From Minwuia thermotolerans (GTDB lineage: Bacteria; Pseudomonadota; Alphaproteobacteria; Minwuiales; Minwuiaceae), in assembly GCA_021604565.1 (NCBI GenBank), contig BQJF01000026.1:1-47319 (forward strand): a DNA stretch of 47,319 nt, read 5' to 3'. A program made the position numbers and the translations under genes. The notes under the pieces are model-generated. The model was not told the DNA's origin, did no database searches, and worked only from the letters and a program-made list of their open reading frames with translations. This document shows, piece by piece, positions 9,097 to 17,362 of this stretch. The first letter of the stretch is position 1. Each line of letters begins with the position of its first letter.

Positions 9097-10794
9097 CTAC
9101 TGCTTCGGAGCGATGATTTCGGGCATGCCGCTGATCCTGCCCTGCATCATGTCACAGCCATTGGCCTGGAACAGTCGCGCCTCCGCCTCGGTTTCGACAC
9201 CTTCGGCAACGGTCGGAACAGACAGACTGCGGGTCAATTGCAGGATCCCTTCGCAGATTGCCCTGCTGGACGGGGAATGAACCGAGTCACGCACGAGGCT
9301 CCTGTCGATCTTCAGTCGATCGATGGGCAGACGGGCCAGTTGCAGGAGCGACATGTCGCTGGTTCCGAAGTCGTCGAGTGCAACGCGCGCGCCGAGCCGA
9401 TGAATGCCATCGATGATCCACAGGGCCCTGTCAGGGTCAGCGGCAAGCGCTTTCTCGGAAATGTCGAACTCCAGGCTTCCGGGGGCAATGCCACTCCCGG
9501 CGATCAGCCGCTCCAGCCGTTCCAGCGCATCCGGGCGGGCCAACTGGCGATCCGCCAGATTGATCCCGACAAATGGCATGAGATCGCAGTCTTCGCGGTG
9601 CGCGAATGCCGACTGTGCCTCGGCTGCACGCTGCATTGCCAGGCGCGTGACATCCCAGATCAGATCACTTCCCATCGCAACGGAGACGACTTCCTCCGCG
9701 GAAATGTCGTTGCCACGGGAATCCTGAAGTCGCATCAGAATCTCCAGGCCCTCCACCTTCTGCCGCGCCATGCTGACGACTGGCTGGGAGGCGAAACCGA
9801 TCCTGCCATCGGCGACAGCGGCTTCAGTCAGGGACCGGATATCGGCGCGCCAGGACAGTATCTCGTTTGTCGGATCGTCGAAGAACGCAACCCGGTTACG
9901 CCCCGCCTTCTTGGCATTGAACAGGGCATGATCGGCGCGACGCACGATGTTGTCGAAATCACGGCTGCCTGCACTGCTGTAGTAGACGCCAATGCTGCAT
10001 GTCGTGTTCGTCGACCAGTTGTCGATCATGAAGGGTTCGGCAATGCTCACCCTGATACGCTCCGCCAGGATCGAGGCGTCGGCCGCGCTCTCCAGCCCTT
10101 CGCAGATGATCGCGAATTCGTCACCGCCCCACCGGGCGACAACGTCAGATTCACGGCAACAGGCTCTCAGCCGGTTGCCGACCTCGACCAGGACGCCATC
10201 ACCGGCAACTTCGCCGAGGCCGTCGTTGATCGGCCTGAAATGATCCATGTCGAGCAGGATGACCGCGAAGGCATTGCCGGAGCGCCGGTTGGTCGCCACC
10301 ACCCGCTCAAGCTCCCGGTCAAAGGCAACACGATTGCGCAAGCCTGTGAGGTCGTCAGTGGTCGTCTGCCTGGAAAGCGCCTGTTCCTTGCTCTTCTGAC
10401 GCAGGCCGTACTGGATGGCGCGGGTCAGCAGCGTGGCATTGACATCCCGCTTGACCAGGTAATCAACAGCGCCCGCACCGCGGGCGGCCTGATCCAGTTC
10501 CTCATTGCTCATTCCGGTCAGAAGGATGACCGGGCCGTCGAAGCCGCTCTCGACGATCCGGCGCACGAAATCGAGACCATTGTCGCCGCCCAGCCGATAA
10601 TCAACCAGGCAGACATCGGGATTGGTCTTCTGAAGCGTGACAAAGCCGCTTTCGGCGCTTTCGGCCCAATTCAGGCGATAATCCTTGCGCGCCTTGGACG
10701 AAAGCATCGCCTCGGTCAGCAGGAAATCCTCATAGTCGTCATCGATATACAGGATATCGATAGGGTCATTGCCGTTGAATTCCCGCTGTTCCAT
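9097..10794 (-). CDS. Receiver-GGDEF-EAL cyclic-di-GMP signalling protein
   Basis: A 565-residue cytoplasmic protein. The receiver (about 12-130) has D18-D20 acids, acceptor D65 in CLVDYRL and switch K115. GGDEF (about 140-305) keeps an intact GGDEF at 223-227 and an RxxD inhibitory site at R214-D217. EAL (about 325-560) keeps the catalytic set: E351 (written EIL rather than EAL), N412, E442, D474-D475 (ALDDFGT), K495, E531 (AEGVET) and Q551 (QGR). Both synthesis and breakdown of cyclic-di-GMP are therefore possible, switched by phosphorylation. The ATG at 10794 directly precedes the receiver. Its receiver resembles that of the kinase at 916-2151, which may share a phosphodonor. It is divergent from the carboxylase genes. 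Confidence 0.93.
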   Translation of the reverse strand: MEQREFNGNDPIDILYIDDDYEDFLLTEAMLSSKARKDYRLNWAESAESGFVTLQKTNPDVCLVDYRLGGDNGLDFVRRIVESGFDGPVILLTGMSNEELDQAARGAGAVDYLVKRDVNATLLTRAIQYGLRQKSKEQALSRQTTTDDLTGLRNRVAFDRELERVVATNRRSGNAFAVILLDMDHFRPINDGLGEVAGDGVLVEVGNRLRACCRESDVVARWGGDEFAIICEGLESAADASILAERIRVSIAEPFMIDNWSTNTTCSIGVYYSSAGSRDFDNIVRRADHALFNAKKAGRNRVAFFDDPTNEILSWRADIRSLTEAAVADGRIGFASQPVVSMARQKVEGLEILMRLQDSRGNDISAEEVVSVAMGSDLIWDVTRLAMQRAAEAQSAFAHREDCDLMPFVGINLADRQLARPDALERLERLIAGSGIAPGSLEFDISEKALAADPDRALWIIDGIHRLGARVALDDFGTSDMSLLQLARLPIDRLKIDRSLVRDSVHSPSSRAICEGILQLTRSLSVPTVAEGVETEAEARLFQANGCDMMQGRISGMPEIIAPKQ

Positions 10795-10986
10795 CCCAGT
10801 GCCCTGACGTCGGTTTCGTAAGACGACCTGAGGCGCAAGCGCCCCGCATAACTCAGACTTCGCGTGAAACAACCGGCCCGTTTTTCCGGGCTCTCTCGGC
10901 AGGACCCTCATCCGCTTCCCCGGTTCCATCAGGAAGGGCAGTACAGGGATCCGTCCACTTCACCTAGAGGCGCCATTCTGGCACGC

Positions 10987-11018
10987 CCCCATTGTCGGCA
11001 TCTTCGACGACAATGGGG
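10987..11018. promoter_or_regulatory. Perfect 11-bp inverted repeat
   Basis: CCCCATTGTCG at 10987-10997 pairs exactly with CGACAATGGGG at 11008-11018, with a 10-nt loop. No T-run follows on either strand, so a simple intrinsic terminator is unlikely. It could be an mRNA leader structure of the carboxylase operon or a dyad operator. Confidence 0.6.
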
Positions 11019-11020
11019 TA

Positions 11021-11039
11021 GCCAAGATCTTGTCTTGGC
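11021..11039. promoter_or_regulatory. Perfect 7-bp hairpin next to the first
   Basis: GCCAAGA pairs exactly with TCTTGGC around a 5-nt TCTTG loop, 2 nt after the previous hairpin. It is followed by AAATATTGACC on the plus strand. The tandem arrangement upstream of the carboxylase start suggests a structured leader or a repeated regulator site. Confidence 0.5.
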
Positions 11040-11187
11040 AAATATTGACCTAGCAATGATTTCAAGGTGGATCATTTCTCCGGACAATGCAACCGGTAAT
11101 TATTCCGGCCATCAATCCGCTGCTGTGCCTTGCGCGCGAACTGTCCGGATCGCAGACTCCGCCCGGATTGAATCGAGGGGAGAGCAC

Positions 11188-12717
11188 TTGGGCTGGAAAG
11201 ATCATATTCAGGAGCATGAACGGCGTGTCGCCAGGGCCAGGGCAATGGGATCGCCAAAGCGACTTGCAGAGCGCGCAGAGGCAGGAATTCTGAACGCACG
11301 CCAAAGGATCGAGGCGCTGCTGGATGCCGACAGTTTCCACGAGTCCGGCCTGTTCGCGGTTTCCCGCCGACCCGGCATGGCGGACAAGAGCCCGGCGGAT
11401 GGCGTGGTCGACGGATACGGTCGGATTGACGGGCGTGAGGTCATCGTCTGCGCCCAGGACTTCACCACCCTGGGTTCGTCGAGCGCGATCAACAACAGCA
11501 ACAAATCGATGAAGATGTGGCAGACCGCGGAAAAGAACGGCGTCCCGTTTGTCTATCTTTCCGAATGTTCCGGTGCCCGCATTCCCGACATCATGGGGGC
11601 GGTCGGCATGGGCAGCGTCGGCGAAGGCTTCATCTTCAGCCGTCGCAGGCTGGTTCCCTGGGCCGACGCGGTGCTGGGCATGTCGTTCGGCGGCGGCACC
11701 TGGGTGGCTTCCGTCTCCGACTTCGTGGTGATGCGCAAGGGCGCGGTCATGGCCGTCACCAGCCCCAGGGTGAACACTGTCGCCATATCCGAACAGATCG
11801 ATCCGGAGGAAATGGGCGGCTGGCGGGTACAGACGGAGATCACCGGCAAGGCCGACCTGGCCGTAGACAGCGACGAGGACGCCCTGCAGGCGATCCGCGA
11901 CTACCTGTCCTACCTGCCCTCCAATTGCGAGGAACTGCCGCCGACGGTGGCAGTTCCTTCCGGATCCGGCGATGACGGCAACCGCATCCTCGACCTGGTG
12001 CCGGAGGAGCGCCGACGCACCTATGATGTTCGCAAGGTCATTGACCTGATCGCCGACCGCGGCAGCATGTTCCCGATCAAGGAACGTTTCGGGCGGTCGC
12101 TGGTGACCTGTTTCGCCCGTATCGAAGGCCGCACCGTTGGCATCATCGCCAACAATCCGATGTTCAAGGGCGGTGCGCTGGATGTCGATTCCTGCGACAA
12201 GGCCACCAGCTTCATCACCACCTGCGACAGCTTCAACGTGCCCCTCATATTTCTGGCCGATGTTCCGGGATTCCTGATCGGGGTGGAGGGCGAGCACAAG
12301 AAGGTGCCCGGAAAGATCATGAACTTCATGCAGGCCCTGGAACTCACCACGGTCCCGGTCCTGTCGGTGGTCATGCGCAAGTCCTACGGGCAGGCCTATA
12401 TCAACATGGGGGGCGGACGGTCGGACGAAATGGCCTGCTGGTTCACTGCGGACATCAGCTTTGTCGATCCCGCCGTCGCCGCCTCCATCGTGACCGGCCT
12501 CGACCCGAAGGCGGAGCCCGAGCGGTTCGCCGCCGCGGTGGAGGAATATTCGCTTGGCTGCTCCCCCTACGACCTCGCAGGGCAGTACCTGGCCCATGAT
12601 GTCATCGACCCACGCGACACCCGGCAATGGCTTGCCCGGATGCTGGAGGCACATCAGCCCCGGCGCACCGGCGGAATAGGCGCACACCATATGCAGAGCT
12701 GGCCGTTCACTTATTGA
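11188..12717 (+). CDS. Acyl-CoA carboxylase, carboxyltransferase (beta) subunit
   Basis: A 509-residue carboxyltransferase of the biotin-dependent acyl-CoA carboxylase family. It moves CO2 from carboxybiotin to an acyl-CoA (propionyl-, methylcrotonyl- or similar; substrate not decidable here). Both crotonase-like halves are visible, with oxyanion-type glycines in GMSFGGGTW (N half) and NMGGGRSDEM (C half). The start is TTG at 11188: AGGGGAG lies about 7 nt upstream, and the next residues GWKDHIQEHERR begin the family homology. Upstream in-frame sequence is non-conserved and full of hairpins. A free biotin carrier follows at 12781, but no biotin carboxylase is in the window, so that subunit must be encoded elsewhere. 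Confidence 0.93.
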   Translation: MGWKDHIQEHERRVARARAMGSPKRLAERAEAGILNARQRIEALLDADSFHESGLFAVSRRPGMADKSPADGVVDGYGRIDGREVIVCAQDFTTLGSSSAINNSNKSMKMWQTAEKNGVPFVYLSECSGARIPDIMGAVGMGSVGEGFIFSRRRLVPWADAVLGMSFGGGTWVASVSDFVVMRKGAVMAVTSPRVNTVAISEQIDPEEMGGWRVQTEITGKADLAVDSDEDALQAIRDYLSYLPSNCEELPPTVAVPSGSGDDGNRILDLVPEERRRTYDVRKVIDLIADRGSMFPIKERFGRSLVTCFARIEGRTVGIIANNPMFKGGALDVDSCDKATSFITTCDSFNVPLIFLADVPGFLIGVEGEHKKVPGKIMNFMQALELTTVPVLSVVMRKSYGQAYINMGGGRSDEMACWFTADISFVDPAVAASIVTGLDPKAEPERFAAAVEEYSLGCSPYDLAGQYLAHDVIDPRDTRQWLARMLEAHQPRRTGGIGAHHMQSWPFTY

Positions 12718-12780
12718 CGAAGCCGCATTAGGCTCCGCGCCATCCATTCGGACACGTGCATTTTTGGGGAGACAGGGCAC

Positions 12781-13002
12781 ATGGCGGAAATCGAGATCAA
12801 GTCGGAGATCGCAGGCAAGGTTTGGCTGATCGAGGCCGGGGTCGGTCAGGCTGTCGAGGAAGAGGATGCCGTGATCATCCTGGAGTCCATGAAGATGGAA
12901 ATCCCGGTCGTTGCACCTGTTTCCGGCAAGATTACCGAGATCCTGGTGGAAAAGGACGAGGCCGTGGCCGAAGGCCAGACGGTCGCCCGCATGGAAGGCT
13001 GA
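12781..13002 (+). CDS. Free-standing biotin carboxyl carrier protein
   Basis: A 73-residue biotinyl domain and nothing more. The biotinylated lysine is K38 in ESMKME, where the canonical motif is EAMKM. The surrounding beta-hammerhead (EIAGKVWLIEAGVGQ, APVSGKITEILVEKDE) is complete. A GGGGAGACAGGGCAC leader precedes the ATG. It sits 63 bp after the carboxyltransferase subunit, for which it is the likely carrier. Most acyl-CoA carboxylases fuse this domain to biotin carboxylase; here it is separate. Confidence 0.95.
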   Translation: MAEIEIKSEIAGKVWLIEAGVGQAVEEEDAVIILESMKMEIPVVAPVSGKITEILVEKDEAVAEGQTVARMEG

Positions 13003-13012
13003 TACGTCGCGG

Positions 13013-13816
13013 ATGATCACGCCGTTCCGGCGGGAAACCCGCATCGGAATCATTGACGGCTTCGAGGTCGGGCCGGAGAACGCGCCGCGGCTGCTGATGC
13101 TGCACGCCTCCGGCACCGGCGCGGCCAGCCTGATCCGCCTTGCGGAGATAGCGGCGGAACGTGGCTGGTGCGCCATCCTGCCCAACCTGGACGGCTATGG
13201 CGCCACCTGCGTGACAGGCCCCGATGCCATGGCGCGCCACATGGCGGTGGCGCGTCACCTTCTGGATCAGACGTCGTCGCCCCTGCCCGTCTTCGGTCAT
13301 TCCATGGGGGGATTCGTGACCCTGCGGCTCGCTGCCGAAGGCGTGCCCATGCGGCGGATCACGGTTTTCGAGCCGGTGGCAATCGGTGTCCTGCGCGAGC
13401 ATGCAGAAGACGCCGCAGTGCTGTCACAGGATACCCGCGCCGTATCGCGTATAGCGCCACTGATGGCGGAAGGGCGTGCAGAAGACGCAGTGCGCGACTT
13501 CATATCCCTCTGGAACGGTGACAGGTGGGATGATCTGCCCGAGAAGGCCCGGCAGAGCATTGTCGCCATGGCCCCGCAGATCAATGCGGATACGGCGAAG
13601 GTGAGCTTCGATACTCACTTCGCGTCTCACTATGCGGCAATCGATGCGCCCCTGACCCTGGTGGGCAGTGAAAAGGGTCCGCCGCCCGCTGCTCGCATCC
13701 TCGACCGGCTGGCCGATGCTCTTCCTCGGGCAAGGCGTGTGACGATCGCCGACGCCGGGCACATGGGTCCGCTGCAGGTGCCGGCGCAATTTGAAGCGGT
13801 GCTGCCACTGGATTGA
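13013..13816 (+). CDS. Alpha/beta hydrolase
   Basis: A 267-residue alpha/beta-hydrolase-fold protein. The nucleophile elbow is GHSMGG (Ser). The oxyanion-side motif is LHASGTGA, and the catalytic His is probably in DAGHMGP near the C-terminus. It has no signal peptide. The ATG lies 10 nt after the biotin carrier stop, so it is part of the carboxylase operon. A role as an esterase or thioesterase acting on a pathway intermediate is inferred from position only. Confidence 0.85.
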   Translation: MITPFRRETRIGIIDGFEVGPENAPRLLMLHASGTGAASLIRLAEIAAERGWCAILPNLDGYGATCVTGPDAMARHMAVARHLLDQTSSPLPVFGHSMGGFVTLRLAAEGVPMRRITVFEPVAIGVLREHAEDAAVLSQDTRAVSRIAPLMAEGRAEDAVRDFISLWNGDRWDDLPEKARQSIVAMAPQINADTAKVSFDTHFASHYAAIDAPLTLVGSEKGPPPAARILDRLADALPRARRVTIADAGHMGPLQVPAQFEAVLPLD

Positions 13817-13865
13817 ATGCCGGGCAGCGCATACCATTCGGGAACTGCTCTGGGGAGGACAGCAA

Positions 13866-15074
13866 ATGGATCTCAGCCTGACTGAAGACGACGTGGCCTT
13901 TCGCGATGAAGTTCGCGGCTGGATCGCGGAGAACCTGACAGACGAAATGCGCGACGGCGCACGCCTGACAACAGGTCCGTTCAGCGATTTCCAGATCGGC
14001 ATGAAGTGGTTCCGAACGCTCGCCTCCCGTGGCTGGTCCGCCGCGACCTGGCCGGTTGAGTTCGGCGGTCCGGGCTGGTCGCCACTGCAGCTCTACATCT
14101 TCAATGCCGAGTGCGCCGCCGCCGGAACGCCGGTCCCGCTGGTCATGGGCGTTCAGATGGTGGGCCCGGTGCTGATGCACTTCGGCACGCCGAAACAGCA
14201 GGAATACTACCTGCCCCGCATCCTGTCCGGAGAGGACATCTGGTGCCAGGGCTACTCGGAGCCGGGTTCCGGGTCAGACCTCGCCTCGCTGAAGACCCGC
14301 GCGGTGCGGGACGGAGACGACTACGTCATCAACGGCTCGAAGATCTGGACCACCTTTGCCCAGCATGCGAACCGCATGTTCTGTCTGGTCCGGACCAGTA
14401 CTGAAGGCAAGGCGCAGGAGGGAATCTCCTTCATCCTGATCGACGACTTCGATGCGCCTGGCATCACGGTTGACCCCATCATCACCATGGCAGGCGATCA
14501 TGAGGTCAATCAGGTCTTCTTCGATGATGTGCGGGTTCCGGCGAGCAATCTCGTCGGTCGGGAGAATGACGGCTGGACCGTCGCCAAATACCTGCTGGAG
14601 TTCGAACGTGGCGGCAACAGCTACAGCCCCGGCCTGCATGCCTCTCTGGCGCATCTGAAGGCAGTCGCGCAGGCGGAGCGCGATGGTGACGGGGGGCGGC
14701 TGATCGACGACACGACCTTCCGTACCCGGATCGCCGAGGCGGAATGTGATACTCTGGCGCTGGAGCACGTGGAGAAGCAGGCCCTCTGCGCACTGGCGGA
14801 GGGACGGACCCCCGGCGCCGCATCCTCCATGATGAAGGTGCGGGGTTCCGAGATCCTGCAGCGCGCGGCGGAACTGACGACGGAGGCTGTTGCCTATCAC
14901 GCCTGGCCCGACCAGAAGGCCGCCCGCACCGTCGGATCGAACATCAGCGCCGTAGGGCCGGAGCATGCGCTCACCGCCCTGCCCCGACATTTGAACCACA
15001 GGGCGGCGACCATCTACGCCGGTTCCAACGAGATCCAGCGCAACATCATCGCCAAGCTGGTTCTGGCACTCTAG
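13866..15074 (+). CDS. Acyl-CoA dehydrogenase
   Basis: A 402-residue flavoprotein that introduces a 2,3 double bond into an acyl-CoA. The N-terminal helical domain (MDLSLTEDDVAFRDEV) is followed by the FAD/substrate motif WCQGYSEPGSGSDLAS, the beta-barrel NGSKIWTT, and the C-terminal helical domain ending in GSNEIQRNIIAK. The start is the ATG at 13866 after GGGGAGGACAGCAA. It is the last gene of the carboxylase-hydrolase group. The set fits branched-chain or xenobiotic acyl-CoA breakdown; the exact substrate cannot be read from sequence. Confidence 0.94.
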   Translation: MDLSLTEDDVAFRDEVRGWIAENLTDEMRDGARLTTGPFSDFQIGMKWFRTLASRGWSAATWPVEFGGPGWSPLQLYIFNAECAAAGTPVPLVMGVQMVGPVLMHFGTPKQQEYYLPRILSGEDIWCQGYSEPGSGSDLASLKTRAVRDGDDYVINGSKIWTTFAQHANRMFCLVRTSTEGKAQEGISFILIDDFDAPGITVDPIITMAGDHEVNQVFFDDVRVPASNLVGRENDGWTVAKYLLEFERGGNSYSPGLHASLAHLKAVAQAERDGDGGRLIDDTTFRTRIAEAECDTLALEHVEKQALCALAEGRTPGAASSMMKVRGSEILQRAAELTTEAVAYHAWPDQKAARTVGSNISAVGPEHALTALPRHLNHRAATIYAGSNEIQRNIIAKLVLAL

Positions 15075-15194
15075 ACGCCCGATGCACATCGGTATTGTGA
15101 ACTGCGGACCGGTTCATTAACCAGTTGTTGAGACCCTGCGCCTATCCATTGAGCCGTCAGGGACATGCGTGATCTACAGTTCAGGTGAAGTACC

Positions 15195-17339
15195 GTGCAG
15201 GATTTGGGTGCCCATATCGATATCCTGTGGATTCTGATCTGTACCGTGCTGGTGCTGCTGATGCAGCCCGGCTTCGCCTGCCTCGAGATCGGGCTGGTAC
15301 GGGCCAAGAACACCATCAACGTGGCAATGAAGAACATCGCCGACTTCTGTCTGGCGGTGATGCTGTTCTGGCTGGCCGGTTACGGCATCATGTTCGGTGC
15401 CAGCGAAATGGGCCTGATCGGCACCAGTGCCTTCCTGTTCGATCCGGGGGCGGGCAGCAAGTCCGTCCCGCAGGAGATTGCCTTCTTCTTCTTCCAGGTC
15501 GCGTTCTGCGGTGCCGCGACGACCATCATCTCCGGCGCGGTGGCGGAGCGGATGAGCTTCCGCGGCTATTTCATCATCGCCGGGCTTGTCAGCATCCTGA
15601 TCTATCCCCTGTTCGGCCACTGGGCCTGGGGCGGCCTGAACCTGCCGCAGGCCGGTTGGCTGGAGGCCGCAGGCTTCGTCGACTTTGCCGGGTCCACCGT
15701 GGTGCACGGCATCGGGGGCTGGGTCGCACTCGCGGCGATCATCGTCATCGGGCCGCGCCATGGCCGCTTCGGCGAAAACGGGCGCCCCATCGAACCCCAC
15801 AATCCCTCGACGGCGATTCTCGGTATCTTCCTGCTCTGGATCGGCTGGTTCGGTTTCAATGGCGGCAGCGAGCTTGCGCTGAACGGCAATGTTCCGGGAA
15901 TTCTGCTCAACACGATGCTTGCCGGCGTGTCCGGCAGCCTTGCGGTGCTGGGCTACACCTGGGTCCGTGACGGGCGACCGGCCGCGGTACCCGCTGCCAC
16001 CGGAGCCATTTCGGGCCTGGTGGCAATCACGGCAAGTGCCCATGCAACGACCGGTCCGTCCGCGATCCTGATCGGCGCGATCGGCGGGCTTGTCGGCCTC
16101 GGTGGCGCATGGCTGCTGGCACGCCTGAAGATCGACGATGTGGTCAATGCCGTTCCCTCTCACCTGTTCGCAGGGATCTGGGGGACGCTCGCTGTCGCCC
16201 TGCTGGGAGACCTGACGCGACTTGGCACCGGCCTCGACCGACTGGATCAACTGGGTGTGCAGGCTCTGGGTGTCCTCTGCGCCGGGCTCGTCGGTTTCGG
16301 TATTGCCTGGCCTCTGCTGCTGCTGGTCAACCGAGTCCTGCCGCTTCGCGTCGCGCGGGCGCATGAGGACGTGGGACTGAACACTTCGGAGCACGGCGCC
16401 AGCACCTCTCTGGTCGATCTGGTGTCCGCCATGGAGGTGCATCGCCGGACCGGAGACTTCAGTCAGCCCGTCCATGTGGAGCCGTTCACGGAGGCCGGTG
16501 ATATCGCCTCCCAGTACAACCTTGTCCTGCGCAAGTTCTCCGACGAGGTCGAAGGTCACGAGAAGACAGGTTCCCGGCTTCGCGAGGCGCTCACCCAGGC
16601 GGAACTGGCCAACTCCTCGAAATCGCAGTTCCTCGCCAACATGAGCCATGAGCTGCGCACGCCCCTGAACGCCATCATCGGCTTCTCCGACATCATTCGC
16701 ACGGAGATGTTCGGCCCGATGCAGAACGACCGCTATCGCGACTATGCCGATGACATCAACAACGCGAGCCAGCATCTGCTGTCCCTGATCAATGACATCC
16801 TTGACTTGTCGAAGATCGAGGCAAACAAGTTCGACCTGACCGATACCGAGGTCGATCTGGCTGAAATCGCCGAAACCTGTCAGCGCATGCTCAATTCGAA
16901 CGCCCGCGAAAGCAAGGTGGACCTGGTGATGCGCGTGCAGTCCGACCTGCCGGTCCTGCGCGCAGATGAACGCGCGATCAGCCAGATCATGCTGAACCTG
17001 CTGACCAACGGCATCAAGTTCACGCCGGAGCACGGGACCGTCTCACTTGCCATCGAAGTGGAGGCAGACGGACGCATCGCGATGACGGTCAGCGATACGG
17101 GCATCGGCATCTCGAAGGCCAACATCAACCGCGCCTTCGAACCCTTCACCCAGATCGCCAGCGACAGCCTGATCTACTCCGCCGAAGGCACTGGCCTGGG
17201 TCTGCCCCTGACCGCGGCACTGACCAGGCTGCATGACGCCAGCCTGGTGATCGCGTCGGAGGAAGGTACGGGGACAACCATCACCGTGCGCTTCCCCCTC
17301 AGCCGGGTCATTCGCCAGCCGGTCCGCCTGAGCGCCTGA
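15195..17339 (+). CDS. Ammonium transporter-histidine kinase fusion (Amt-HK)
   Basis: A 714-residue membrane sensor kinase. Residues 1-390 form an Amt/Mep/Rh channel domain with about 11 membrane segments. The twin pore histidines H171 (VVHGIG) and H323 (SHLFAG), the gate Phe in AFCGAATT, W145 and S225 (GFNGGS) are kept. Residues 395-465 form a cytoplasmic linker (EHGASTSLVDL), then comes HisKA with H485 in MSHELRTP, and HATPase_c with N605, DTGIGI and GTGLGL. No receiver is attached. An Amt-HK (Ks-Amt5) is known from anammox bacteria, where ammonium binding signals to the kinase. The start is GTG at 15195 with AGGTGA upstream. There is no glnK beside it. Orphan receivers elsewhere in the window are possible partners. 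Confidence 0.95.
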   Translation: MQDLGAHIDILWILICTVLVLLMQPGFACLEIGLVRAKNTINVAMKNIADFCLAVMLFWLAGYGIMFGASEMGLIGTSAFLFDPGAGSKSVPQEIAFFFFQVAFCGAATTIISGAVAERMSFRGYFIIAGLVSILIYPLFGHWAWGGLNLPQAGWLEAAGFVDFAGSTVVHGIGGWVALAAIIVIGPRHGRFGENGRPIEPHNPSTAILGIFLLWIGWFGFNGGSELALNGNVPGILLNTMLAGVSGSLAVLGYTWVRDGRPAAVPAATGAISGLVAITASAHATTGPSAILIGAIGGLVGLGGAWLLARLKIDDVVNAVPSHLFAGIWGTLAVALLGDLTRLGTGLDRLDQLGVQALGVLCAGLVGFGIAWPLLLLVNRVLPLRVARAHEDVGLNTSEHGASTSLVDLVSAMEVHRRTGDFSQPVHVEPFTEAGDIASQYNLVLRKFSDEVEGHEKTGSRLREALTQAELANSSKSQFLANMSHELRTPLNAIIGFSDIIRTEMFGPMQNDRYRDYADDINNASQHLLSLINDILDLSKIEANKFDLTDTEVDLAEIAETCQRMLNSNARESKVDLVMRVQSDLPVLRADERAISQIMLNLLTNGIKFTPEHGTVSLAIEVEADGRIAMTVSDTGIGISKANINRAFEPFTQIASDSLIYSAEGTGLGLPLTAALTRLHDASLVIASEEGTGTTITVRFPLSRVIRQPVRLSA

Positions 17340-17362
17340 CCTTCTGCCCGATTACCGGTTCG

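Larger units (their letters stand above)
10795..11187. promoter_or_regulatory. 393-bp divergent intergenic region with two hairpins
   Basis: This is the longest gene-free stretch in the window, lying between the start of the GGDEF-EAL gene (minus) and the TTG start of the carboxylase gene (plus). The carboxylase frame stays open through much of it, but the translation there is not carboxylase-like. It holds two adjacent perfect hairpins (10987-11018 and 11021-11039) and an AT-richer stretch around 11040-11105. Promoters for both genes must lie here; I could not fix -35/-10 boxes with confidence. Confidence 0.6.

Noticed and set aside
9007-10821. A 604-codon open frame on the plus strand opposite the GGDEF-EAL gene
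   Set aside because: No recognisable domain; the minus strand encodes intact REC, GGDEF and EAL motifs.
10864-11187. An N-terminal extension of the carboxylase from an upstream ATG
   Set aside because: The extra 108 residues show no family similarity, include two hairpins in the DNA, and the TTG at 11188 has a strong ribosome binding site at the family start.
11062-13185. A 707-codon open frame on the minus strand opposite the carboxylase genes
   Set aside because: Its product is rich in His, Arg, Asp and Gly with no domain, as expected from the complement of GC-rich coding DNA. The plus-strand genes have clear families and ribosome binding sites.
15075-15194. An NtrC site or sigma-54 promoter before the Amt-kinase, expected for an ammonium gene
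   Set aside because: Only weak TGCAC-like fragments are seen, with no GG-N10-GC element or proper dyad.
15174-17033. A 619-codon open frame on the minus strand opposite the Amt-kinase gene
   Set aside because: Low-complexity His/Gln/Asp-rich product without any domain; shadow of the Amt-kinase.
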